A stretch of DNA of 64,000 nucleotides from Nocardioides sp. Root122 (lineage in GTDB: Bacteria; Actinomycetota; Actinomycetes; Propionibacteriales; Nocardioidaceae): contig NZ_LMDE01000013.1 in NCBI RefSeq assembly GCF_001425025.1, positions 1 to 64,000 on the forward strand. The letters run 5' to 3'. Shown here one piece after another: positions 44,834 to 55,197 of this stretch (positions are counted from its first letter, which is position 1; every line of letters starts with the position of its first letter). A program made the position numbers and the translations under genes. Below the pieces are notes generated by a model. That model was given only the letters and a program-made list of their open reading frames with translations. It made no database searches and was not told where the DNA came from.

Positions 44834-45010
44834 GGTCACCTTCTGGCTCGGGAGCCGACTGAGGCAGGCACCAGCGCGATCCCCGCCTGAGGCTCGAGGC
44901 ATCAGGGTACCGGGAAGCGCGTCGGCCCGCCCAACGAACGCTCAACCCGAACGTCAACCCGGCCGTCCCAGCCCGGACGTCGAAGCCCGTAGGTGGCGAC
45001 GAGCCCTTGC

Positions 45011-46939
45011 TCAGGCCCCCGGCAGGGTCGCGGGGTCGAAGATCTGGAACCGCTGGTCGGTGTCCATGGTGGAGCCGGGCACCGGGGGCAGCCGCAGGAC
45101 GCGGGTGACCAGGTTCGCGACACCGCCGGTGCGGATCGGCTGGATCCCCGAGTAGTTCGGCTGGTCGCTCGAGGGCGAGGACAGCGACGGGTTGAGGCCG
45201 TAGAGGTCGTCGTCGGCGGGCACGCCGGGACCGGTCACCCACATCGGCACGCGGAAGCCCTCGGGCCAGGACTTCGAGCCCTTGCCGGCCTTCTGGGCAC
45301 CGGAGGTGCCGACCACGACGAGCAGCGTGGTGCCGTTCATCTCCGGCTGGGCAGCGATCCCGCGTCGGATCGCCGCGACCCGCTGGGAGATCTTGCGCAC
45401 GGCCCGCTGGTAGGGCTCACCGGTGTAGCCGCTGCGCTGGCCCTCCTTGTAGGCGCCGGACAGCTCGACGACGCTCAGGTCGAAGGGGCGACGGGCGATC
45501 TTGGACTTCCACCAGGCCACGGCCTTGGAGTCGTCGCGCAGCACGGTGGCCTTGTCGAACTTGGCCGTGCCGTCGTCGACGCCGTAGGGGTCCTTGCCGC
45601 CCGCCTTCTTGTTCCAGCTCGTCCGGACGAGCTGCGCCTCGGGCCGGCTGGCCACGAAGCTGGTGCGCAGGGAGTTGTTGTGGGCCAGGTCGAAGATGCT
45701 GGAGACGTACTGGCCGGCCGCGTCGTGCACCGTGCTGGCCTTCTTGCCCCGCTTGCCGACCGCGCCGACGCCGTGCCCGCCGGCCTTGGGGAAGACCCGG
45801 CGGCCGGTGAGGAGCGAGACCAGGTTGGCGTCGGGACCGGTGCTCTCCGTCACCGTGCGCGCGTTCATCGTGGAGGCGCCGTTGGCGACCATCCGCTCGA
45901 GCTCGGCTGCCTTGGAGCCCAGGCCGCGGACCACCGTGGAGGTGAGGCCGGGCACCGCGACGACCACGACGTGCTGGGCGGTCACCGGCGCGGAGGCGGG
46001 GACGACGACGTTGGTCGTGTAGAGCGGGTGGTCGCTGGTCTTGGAGACGTAGTCGTTCCAGACCCTGGTGTAGGTGTTGAAGAAGACGTCCTTGGAGCCG
46101 AGGATCCAGTCGATCGCTCCCCCGCCCGGGGGCGAGCAGGTCGTGCCGTCGACGTAGCCGCCGCTGGCGGACCACAGGTTCGCGCCGGGCGCGACGGCGC
46201 AGTAGTAGTGCTCGCGCTCGTTCTTGTCACCGAAGGAGATGAACGGGGCGTCGGGGTAGGCGGTGCGCAGCTCGTTGGCCAGCGCCACCTCCATCGCGAA
46301 GCCGGCGTCGCGCCACTGCTGGGCGTTGCCGCGGGTGTCGGCGGGGTTGTGCGTGTTGAAGAACCAGGCGCGGCGGCCGGTGTCGACGTTCTGCAGGAGC
46401 ACGGCGGGCATCCGGCTGGGCGCACCGTCGAAGTAGGGGATCGGCACGGTGCGTGCCTCGAGCAGCTGCCACGTGTCGGTGCGCCACCCGATCGAGTTGA
46501 CCGACGGGGCGCCCGTCGTGGTGTCGAGGCCGGGATAGGTCTGCCACGACGTGCCCGTCAGCTCCTGGAACCGGGCTGCCTGCGGCGGCTGGAACTCCTG
46601 GAAGCCGACCACGTCGAGGTCGTGCTCGCCGAGCAGGGTCACCACGCGGTCCATGCGCACGACGCCGGAGTCCCAGCCCTTGCGGTTGCCACCCGGCGCG
46701 GTGTGGTCGGCGCCGAGCACGTTGAAGGTGGCGGCACGGAAGAAGGTCGCCGGCGTGGTCTGGACGGCGGTCGACGCCGACTTCTGCGCGACCTGCGCGG
46801 CGGGGACCTCGTCCGCCACCGTCCGGACGGACGCGTGCGGACTGCTCGAGGGGTCGGAGAGGGTGCCGGCGACCGCGACGGCGATCACGGCAGGCACCAC
46901 CACACCGAGGGCTCGGAGGGGGAAGGACGTGGCGAACAT
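45011..46939 (-). CDS. Exported EEP phosphodiesterase fused to alkaline-phosphatase-like domain
   Basis: 642 residues. An N-terminal signal or anchor (LRALGVVVPAVIAVAVAG) is followed by an EEP domain to about residue 330 (FNVLGADH, FQEFQ, NTHNPAD, GDKNERE, KTSDHPL). The C-terminal half resembles type I phosphodiesterase / alkaline phosphatase folds (HVVVVAVPGL, then ANLVSLLTGRR), but the metal-binding Asp of the usual DG start is Pro-Gly here, so this half may be inactive or divergent. ATG 46939 has GAGGCAGC upstream. There is 171-177 bp without a gene between it and the paralogue. Confidence 0.8.
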   Translation of the reverse strand: MFATSFPLRALGVVVPAVIAVAVAGTLSDPSSSPHASVRTVADEVPAAQVAQKSASTAVQTTPATFFRAATFNVLGADHTAPGGNRKGWDSGVVRMDRVVTLLGEHDLDVVGFQEFQPPQAARFQELTGTSWQTYPGLDTTTGAPSVNSIGWRTDTWQLLEARTVPIPYFDGAPSRMPAVLLQNVDTGRRAWFFNTHNPADTRGNAQQWRDAGFAMEVALANELRTAYPDAPFISFGDKNEREHYYCAVAPGANLWSASGGYVDGTTCSPPGGGAIDWILGSKDVFFNTYTRVWNDYVSKTSDHPLYTTNVVVPASAPVTAQHVVVVAVPGLTSTVVRGLGSKAAELERMVANGASTMNARTVTESTGPDANLVSLLTGRRVFPKAGGHGVGAVGKRGKKASTVHDAAGQYVSSIFDLAHNNSLRTSFVASRPEAQLVRTSWNKKAGGKDPYGVDDGTAKFDKATVLRDDSKAVAWWKSKIARRPFDLSVVELSGAYKEGQRSGYTGEPYQRAVRKISQRVAAIRRGIAAQPEMNGTTLLVVVGTSGAQKAGKGSKSWPEGFRVPMWVTGPGVPADDDLYGLNPSLSSPSSDQPNYSGIQPIRTGGVANLVTRVLRLPPVPGSTMDTDQRFQIFDPATLPGA

Positions 46940-47034
46940 GGGCTGCTGCCTCACAGTGTCGTCGGGGAAGTGGCGTCGCTCGAGGTGGTCGATCGAACCA
47001 CCCGGCGCACGCACCCGGCCCCCGATCGATGTGA

Positions 47035-47049
47035 CAGGAGTGACTCCTG
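47035..47049. promoter_or_regulatory. 15-bp perfect palindrome in a divergent promoter region
   Basis: CAGGAGT-G-ACTCCTG (47035-47049) lies in the 194-bp gap between the EEP-phosphatase gene (-) and the MgtE-N gene (+). The one-base centre excludes a hairpin loop and suggests a dimeric protein site. Confidence 0.45.
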
Positions 47050-47120
47050 CGTTGAAAGGGTAACATCCTGCGCCGGTCCCGCACGGCTTGTCGCGGAGCG
47101 CCCCGGCGGGCCGCGCACGC

Positions 47121-47126
47121 TAACGT
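47121..47126 (+). promoter_or_regulatory. -10 hexamer TAACGT, predicted leaderless start
   Basis: TAACGT, 7 nt, then GTG 47134; no ribosome binding site. Confidence 0.5.
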
Positions 47127-47133
47127 TGCGGCC

Positions 47134-48429
47134 GTGAGCACCACCCCGACCCGCGTCTTCGTGGCCCGGCTCGTCGGGCTGCCGATCTTCGACCCCCAGG
47201 GCGACCAGGTGGCCAAGGTGCGCGACCTGGTGGTCGCGCTCCGCACGGAGACGAGCCAGCCGCGCGTCCTCGGCATGGTCGCCGAGGTCTTCGGGCGACG
47301 GCGCATCTTCGTGCCGATGACCCGGATCACCGCGATCGACAGCGGCCAGGTGCACACGACCGGACTGCTCAACATGCGCCGGTTCGAGCAGCGCTCGACC
47401 GAGACGCTCGTGATGGGCCAGATGCTCGACCGCACGGTGACGATCAAGGACACCGCCAAGGACGGCGGCGTCACCGGCGTCGTCTACGACGTGGCGATGG
47501 AGCAGGCCCGCAACCGCGACTGGGTGCTGTCCCGCGTCGCGGTGCAGGAGCCCAGCAAGGGCTTCCGGCGCCGCGGCCAGACCCACGTCGTGGAGTGGCG
47601 CGACGTGACCGGCCTGACGCGGCACGAGCCCACCCAGGGCGCCACCCACCTGATCGCGGCGCTCAACGAGATGCGACCGGCCGACGCGGCCAACATGATC
47701 CACGACCTCCCGCCCGAGCGCCGTACGGCCGTCGTGGCGGCTCTCGACGACGAGCGCCTCGCCGACGTCCTCGAGGAGCTGCCCGAGGAGGACCAGGTCG
47801 AGATCCTCGAGCACCTCGACTCCGAGCGCGCCGCCGACGTCCTCGAGGAGATGTCGGCCGACGACGCGGCCGACCTCATCGCCGACCTCAACCCCGAGAC
47901 CGCCGCCACGCTGCTCGGGCTGATGGAGCCCGAGGAGGCCGAGGACGTCCGGCGCCTGATGTCCTACGACGACAACACCGCCGGCGCGATGATGACGCCC
48001 GAGCCGGTGATCCTCTCCCCCGACGCCACGATCGCCGACGCCCTCGCCCACGTGCGCAACCCCGAGCTGACGCCCGCCCTGGCCGCGCTGGTCTACGTCT
48101 GCCGCCAGCCGCTGGAGACGCCCACCGGCAAGCTGCTCGGCGCCGCGCACATCCAGCGGCTGCTGCGCGAGCCGCCGTCCACGCTGGTCGCCGCCGCGCT
48201 GGACGACTCGATGGACCCGCTGCGTCCCGACGCCTCGATGGACCAGGTCGCCGCGCACCTCGCGACCTACAACCTCGTGGCAGCCCCCGTCGTCGACGAC
48301 GAGGGCCGGCTGCTGGGCGCGGTGACCGTCGACGACCTGCTCGACCACATGCTGCCCGAGGGCTGGCGTGACCGGGCGCCGCGGCCCGGCCGGATCAACG
48401 GAGGGCCTGCGGCCGGGAGGGCAGGATGA
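47134..48429 (+). CDS. Soluble MgtE-N/CBS-domain protein with PRC-barrel start
   Basis: 431 residues. The N-terminal ~160 residues contain PRC-barrel-like repeats (GLPIFDPQGDQVAKVRDLVV). The MgtE N-domain follows at about 170-290 (ALNEMRPADAANMIHDLP, VLEELPEEDQVEILEHL), with acidic EExxD loops, and then a CBS pair to about 425 (TAGAMMTPEPVILSP, NLVAAPVVDDEGRLLGAV). The MgtE membrane domain is absent. These parts sense Mg2+ in MgtE channels, so this is probably a Mg2+ or nucleotide sensor. It is coupled by ATGA to a DUF1003 membrane protein. Confidence 0.87.
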   Translation: MSTTPTRVFVARLVGLPIFDPQGDQVAKVRDLVVALRTETSQPRVLGMVAEVFGRRRIFVPMTRITAIDSGQVHTTGLLNMRRFEQRSTETLVMGQMLDRTVTIKDTAKDGGVTGVVYDVAMEQARNRDWVLSRVAVQEPSKGFRRRGQTHVVEWRDVTGLTRHEPTQGATHLIAALNEMRPADAANMIHDLPPERRTAVVAALDDERLADVLEELPEEDQVEILEHLDSERAADVLEEMSADDAADLIADLNPETAATLLGLMEPEEAEDVRRLMSYDDNTAGAMMTPEPVILSPDATIADALAHVRNPELTPALAALVYVCRQPLETPTGKLLGAAHIQRLLREPPSTLVAAALDDSMDPLRPDASMDQVAAHLATYNLVAAPVVDDEGRLLGAVTVDDLLDHMLPEGWRDRAPRPGRINGGPAAGRAG

Positions 48430-48968
48430 GCGAGAGCCGTCGGCCCCGCCTCGACACCCCGCGCGAGACCCGTCGTTCCTTCGTGCGCCGCCCGGCGCTC
48501 GACGCCGATGCGTTCGGCGTCTTCGCCGAGTCGTTCGCCCGCTACATGGGCACCGCGAAGTTCCTGCTGTGGATGAGCTTCTTCGTCGCGGCGTGGATCG
48601 CGTGGAACGTCCTGGCACCCGCCGACCTGCGCTTCGACGAGTTCCCGTTCATCTTCCTGACCCTGATGCTCAGCCTGCAGGCGTCCTACGCCGCTCCCCT
48701 GATCCTGCTCGCGCAGAACCGCCAGGAGCAGCGCGACAAGGTCGTCGCCGAGCAGGACCGGCAGGCCAACGCCCGCGCCCACGCCGACATGGAGTTCCTC
48801 GCTCGTGAGGTCGCCTCGCTCCGGATGTCCGTCGGCGAGGTCGCCACCCGCGACTTCCTCCGCTCCGAGCTGCGCGGCCTGCTCGGCGACATCGAGGAGC
48901 TCTCCCGTCCCGACCTGTCCACCGAGCACCAGCCTCCCCCGGACCAGGTTTCCCGGCCGGGACCGTGA
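48426..48968 (+). CDS. DUF1003 membrane protein
   Basis: 180 residues with two membrane helices (about 42-62 and 76-97: FLLWMSFFVAAWIAWNVL, FIFLTLMLSLQASYAAPLILLA), the DUF1003 signature QNRQEQRDKV, and a long cytoplasmic helical tail. ATGA overlap with the MgtE-N/CBS gene. The pair recurs in actinobacteria as far as I recall; DUF1003 could be the membrane partner of the soluble sensor. Confidence 0.87.
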   Translation: MSESRRPRLDTPRETRRSFVRRPALDADAFGVFAESFARYMGTAKFLLWMSFFVAAWIAWNVLAPADLRFDEFPFIFLTLMLSLQASYAAPLILLAQNRQEQRDKVVAEQDRQANARAHADMEFLAREVASLRMSVGEVATRDFLRSELRGLLGDIEELSRPDLSTEHQPPPDQVSRPGP

Positions 48969-48985
48969 CGCTGCGGGGTGGCTCG

Positions 48986-48991
48986 TAGACT
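48986..48991 (+). promoter_or_regulatory. -10 hexamer TAGACT, predicted leaderless start
   Basis: TAGACT, 8 nt, then ATG 49000; no ribosome binding site. Confidence 0.5.
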
Positions 48992-48999
48992 GGCGCATC

Positions 49000-50160
49000 A
49001 TGAGCACCCCCACGCAGCAGCAGGTGATGGACGCACTCGCGACCGTCAACGACCCCGAGATCAAGCGTCCGATCACGGAGCTGGGGATGGTGGACTCCGT
49101 CGCCGTGGCCGACGACGGCTCCGTCGCGGTCCACGTGCTCCTCACCGTCGCCGGCTGCCCGCTCAAGGACACCATCAACCGCGACGTCACCGCCGCCGTG
49201 ACCGCGGTGCCCGGCGTCGCCTCGGTCGACCTCAGCCTCGGCGTGATGACCCCCGAGCAGCGCGCAGGCCTCAAGGAGATCCTCTCCGACGGCCGCGCCC
49301 AGCGCGAGATCCCCTTCGCCCAGCCCGGGTCCCTGACCAAGGTCTACGCGATCGCCAGCGGCAAGGGCGGCGTCGGCAAGTCGTCGGTCACGGTCAACCT
49401 CGCCCTCGCGCTCGCCGGCCAGGGCCTCAAGGTCGGCATCGTCGACGCCGACATCTACGGCCACTCCGTGCCGGCGATGCTGGGCATCGCCGACACCCGG
49501 CCCACCCAGGTCGACGACCTGATCATGCCGGTGCCGACCCCGAGCGGCGTCTCGGTCATCTCGATCGGCATGCTCAAGCCCCGCCGCGACCAGGTCGTGG
49601 CCTGGCGTGGTCCGATGCTCGACCGGGCGCTCGTGCAGATGCTCGCCGACGTCTACTGGGGCGACCTCGACGCCCTGCTCCTCGACCTGCCGCCGGGCAC
49701 CGGCGACGTGGCCATCTCGCTGGGCCAGCACCTGCCCAGCGCCGAGGTCATCGTGGTGACCACCCCGCAGGAGGCCGCTGCCGAGGTGGCCGAGCGCGCC
49801 GGCACGATGGCATCGATGATGCACCAGCGGGTGATCGGCGTCGTCGAGAACATGAGCTACCTCCCGTGCCCGCACTGCCCGCCCGAGGACGACCACCGGC
49901 TGGACGTCTTCGGCACCGGCGGCGGCGAGCGCGTCGCGCGCACCCTGTCCGAGCGCTTCGGCTACGACGTCCCGGTGCTGGCCACGATCCCGCTCGACAT
50001 CTCCCTGCGTGAGGGCGGCGACGTCGGCAAGCCCATCGTCGAGGCCGACCCCAGCGCCCCGGCGGCCCGCGAGCTGACCCGGGTGGCGCAGACGCTGTCG
50101 GGCCGCGGGCGTGGTCTGGCCGGCATGCAGCTCGGACTCACCCCCTCCAGCCGGTTCTGA
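49000..50160 (+). CDS. mrp: Mrp/NBP35-family iron-sulfur carrier ATPase
   Basis: 386 residues. An N-terminal DUF59/MIP18 domain (about 1-90, with TVAGCPL) is followed by the P-loop SGKGGVGKSS (G121-S129), VDADIYGHS, LLLDLPPGTGD and the Fe-S-bridging motif CPHC (Cys290, Cys293). It binds and transfers [4Fe-4S] clusters as a dimer in the cytoplasm. Full length. Confidence 0.93.
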   Translation: MSTPTQQQVMDALATVNDPEIKRPITELGMVDSVAVADDGSVAVHVLLTVAGCPLKDTINRDVTAAVTAVPGVASVDLSLGVMTPEQRAGLKEILSDGRAQREIPFAQPGSLTKVYAIASGKGGVGKSSVTVNLALALAGQGLKVGIVDADIYGHSVPAMLGIADTRPTQVDDLIMPVPTPSGVSVISIGMLKPRRDQVVAWRGPMLDRALVQMLADVYWGDLDALLLDLPPGTGDVAISLGQHLPSAEVIVVTTPQEAAAEVAERAGTMASMMHQRVIGVVENMSYLPCPHCPPEDDHRLDVFGTGGGERVARTLSERFGYDVPVLATIPLDISLREGGDVGKPIVEADPSAPAARELTRVAQTLSGRGRGLAGMQLGLTPSSRF

Positions 50161-50164
50161 CCGG

Positions 50165-50170
50165 TAGGTT
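50165..50170 (+). promoter_or_regulatory. -10 hexamer TAGGTT, predicted leaderless start
   Basis: TAGGTT, 6 nt, then ATG 50177; it starts 5 bp after the mrp stop, and no ribosome binding site is present. Confidence 0.45.
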
Positions 50171-50176
50171 CGGGGC

Positions 50177-50503
50177 ATGTTCGACGTCGGGCTGCTGGAG
50201 CTGGCCGTGATCGCCCTCGTCGCGGTCGTCGTGCTCGGCCCCGACAAGCTCCCGGACCTGGCCCGCCAGGCCGCCCAGCTGCTGCACCGCGCCCGCACGC
50301 TCGCGCACAGCGCCCGCGACGAGCTGCGCACCGAGCTCGGCCCGGACTACGCCGACCTGCAGCTGCGCGACCTCGACCCCCGCACCATCGTGCGCAAGCA
50401 CATCAGCGAGGCGATGGCCGACTTCGACCGCGAGCAGGCCGCGAACCGGGCCGACACGCTGCCCGAGGGCCAGGTCCCGCCCTACGACGTCGAGGCGACC
50501 TGA
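50177..50503 (+). CDS. tatB: Twin-arginine translocase subunit TatB
   Basis: 108 residues. One N-terminal membrane helix (about 5-21), the turn GPDKLP and an amphipathic helix (LARQAAQLLHRARTLAHSA) are diagnostic of TatB, which with TatC receives Tat substrates. The conserved FDVGLLEL start favours TatB over TatA. The C-terminal tail is hydrophilic. Confidence 0.9.
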   Translation: MFDVGLLELAVIALVAVVVLGPDKLPDLARQAAQLLHRARTLAHSARDELRTELGPDYADLQLRDLDPRTIVRKHISEAMADFDREQAANRADTLPEGQVPPYDVEAT

Positions 50504-50514
50504 CCGACGCGGCC

Positions 50515-51051
50515 CTACCCCTCGCGCCGCTGCACGGCCACCAGGGCGGCGTACGGCACCAGGAGCCGCTCGTCCTGGGCGCCCCTAGCCTCGAGGAAGT
50601 CGGCGCCGACCCTGTGCACGTGTGCCTCGTGCCGGGTCCCGTCAGCGAGGTGGAGCTGACACCGCTCGTCGGCGTCGGCGAGCCTGCGCAGGGCTGAGCC
50701 GAGACCGAGCCGGTCGACGACCGACCACGCCACCTCGGGCACGGAGCGGCCGCTGGCGCCGCGGACGGCCGCGACGGACGCGAGCGGGACGATCCAGTCC
50801 TGCCCCGTCCCGCTGAGCAGGCACCACCCGTCCCCGACACGGTCGAGGCTGCCCTCGAGGCGACCGACGTGCGGGAGGTCGAGGGCGACCTGCCGCCCCC
50901 GCGAGGCCATCAACCGGCTGGCCAGGGTGACCGACGCGTACTCCGCGCGCGCCCGGTCGGCGAGCTCGGCCTCCCGGTCGACCTCCCACAGCGCCGAGGC
51001 CTGCCCCTCGAGGTCGTCGAACAGCGCGAACAGCTCGTGCTCCCAGGACAT
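50515..51051 (-). CDS. Conserved hypothetical actinobacterial protein
   Basis: 178 residues. An N-terminal helical region (SWEHELFALFDDLEGQASAL, followed by DRARAEYASVTLASRLMAS) leads into a small beta-rich C-terminal half (VALDLPHVGRLEGSLDRVGD). I know this type only as an uncharacterised actinobacterial protein. It has a leaderless-type promoter and is convergent with tatB. Confidence 0.65.
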   Translation of the reverse strand: MSWEHELFALFDDLEGQASALWEVDREAELADRARAEYASVTLASRLMASRGRQVALDLPHVGRLEGSLDRVGDGWCLLSGTGQDWIVPLASVAAVRGASGRSVPEVAWSVVDRLGLGSALRRLADADERCQLHLADGTRHEAHVHRVGADFLEARGAQDERLLVPYAALVAVQRREG

Positions 51052-51057
51052 GGCGCG

Positions 51058-51063
51058 AGCCTA
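51058..51063 (-). promoter_or_regulatory. -10 hexamer TAGGCT, predicted leaderless start
   Basis: TAGGCT on the minus strand, 6 nt, then ATG 51051; no ribosome binding site. Confidence 0.45.
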
Positions 51064-51099
51064 GCCAGCGCCGGCTCGGCCAGGTGCTGTGGAGAGACC

Positions 51100-51129
51100 T
51101 TTGACAGTGATGTCAAACCTTCGTTGAAT
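51100..51129 (+). promoter_or_regulatory. Promoter with operator over the -35 box
   Basis: TTGACA (51101-51106), a 17-nt spacer and TTGAAT (51124-51129) form a canonical promoter. The -35 is inside a perfect dyad TTTGACA-GTGA-TGTCAAA (51100-51117). A direct repeat GCAAAC follows downstream (in 51131-51150). It drives the LysM gene; repression by a dimeric regulator is likely. Confidence 0.65.
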
Positions 51130-51163
51130 GTGGCAAACACACGCAAACGAAAGGTTCGCGTCG

Positions 51164-51808
51164 ATGTCTCGGGGATTCCACACGATCGGGCGGCCGGTAA
51201 CGGTCTGGGCGGCCGTGTCCGCTGCCGCCGCCCTGACCGCCGGGGCAACGCCCGGTGCGTGGCGCGCGGCGGGCGGGGCGGGCCCGGACGCGGTGGACGA
51301 CCTGCTCGTGGCCGCCTGTGCGACAGCGCTGTCCGTCGCGCTCGCCTGGCTGTGGCTCGTCACCACGGCGACCGTGTGCGGGCTGCTGATCGGGAGGACC
51401 CGCACGGGGGGCGGGACGACCAGGCGGCTGGTGCTCGTGGCGTGCGGGGTCGCGGTGGCGGTCGGCACCGGCCACCCGGCGGTGGCGGCCGGGGGCGAGG
51501 GGAGCGAGCTGCTCGCCGGGCTGGCGCTCCCCGAGCGGGCCGTCGCCCCCGCGGCGCACCACCGGCCGCGGCCGGTCCCGACGACCGGCACGGCGCCCGA
51601 CACCTACGTCGTACGTCCCGGCGACTCGCTGTGGTCGATCGCCCGCACCCATCCCGGCGCCACCGGATCGGTGGACCGGCGCTGGCGGGCGATCTGGGAG
51701 GCCAACCGCGACGTCGTGGGCGACGACCCCGACCTCATCCTCCCCGGCCAGGCGCTCCGCCTGCCCGGAAGCACCCACCACGACCGACTCGAGCAGGACG
51801 GAGACTGA
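51164..51808 (+). CDS. LysM-domain membrane protein
   Basis: 214 residues. Two or three N-terminal membrane segments (ATALSVALAWLWLVTTAT and RLVLVACGVAVAVG) precede a Pro/His-rich linker and a C-terminal LysM domain at about 145-207 (TYVVRPGDSLWSIARTHPG, then DLILPGQALRLP). LysM binds peptidoglycan N-acetylglucosamine. ATG 51164 has AAAGG about 9 nt upstream. It lies 1 bp upstream of the Rv3235-like gene. Confidence 0.82.
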   Translation: MSRGFHTIGRPVTVWAAVSAAAALTAGATPGAWRAAGGAGPDAVDDLLVAACATALSVALAWLWLVTTATVCGLLIGRTRTGGGTTRRLVLVACGVAVAVGTGHPAVAAGGEGSELLAGLALPERAVAPAAHHRPRPVPTTGTAPDTYVVRPGDSLWSIARTHPGATGSVDRRWRAIWEANRDVVGDDPDLILPGQALRLPGSTHHDRLEQDGD

Positions 51809-51809
51809 G

Positions 51810-52325
51810 ATGAGCACGCACGACACCCACGCCGAGGTCATCTTGCTGAGGCCGGCGTCATCGATGGCGAGCGTGCAGGGCAGCCTGGCCCTCGACCTCA
51901 CCCCGCGGACCGCTCCCCCGCGCCCGCGCCTGCGCAGCGCCCACACCAACGACCTGGTCGCGGCCGACCCGGCCGCCCGGAGCCGCGTGGACGCCTTCGT
52001 CGGGCGCTACCTGCAGGCCGCGGTGGAGATCGGCGCCGGCGACCGGCCGGTGGCGCAGCTGCTGCGCCACACCGTCCCGGAGGTGTACGACGACCTGGTC
52101 GGGCGTGCGCGCACGGTCAGCGCGGCCGCCGCACTCACGCCCGGCCGGGTCCGCGGACCCAACCCGGCGCGACCGGTCGTGGTCGGCGTACGCACGGCCC
52201 TGATCCGCAGCGACGCGGTCGAGGCCAGCGCGCACGTGCGCTACGGCAGGCGCTCCCGCGCGGTCGCCGCACGCTTCGAGATCGTGCGGGACCGGTGGCA
52301 GTGCGTCGCCCTCGCCTGGGGGTGA
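51810..52325 (+). CDS. Rv3235-family protein
   Basis: 171 residues, full length for this actinobacterial family of unknown function: LARR-like core RVDAFVGRYLQAAVEIGAGD, then LIRSDAVEASAHVRYGRRSRAVAARFE. The M. tuberculosis relative also lies close to secA1. GGACGGAG precedes ATG 51810. Cotranscribed with the LysM gene and convergent with secA, 10 bp away. Confidence 0.8.
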   Translation: MSTHDTHAEVILLRPASSMASVQGSLALDLTPRTAPPRPRLRSAHTNDLVAADPAARSRVDAFVGRYLQAAVEIGAGDRPVAQLLRHTVPEVYDDLVGRARTVSAAAALTPGRVRGPNPARPVVVGVRTALIRSDAVEASAHVRYGRRSRAVAARFEIVRDRWQCVALAWG

Positions 52326-52335
52326 ACCGGGTGAC

Positions 52336-55182
<2,847 letters not shown>

Positions 55183-55197
55183 GAGTGGTAACTGTAC

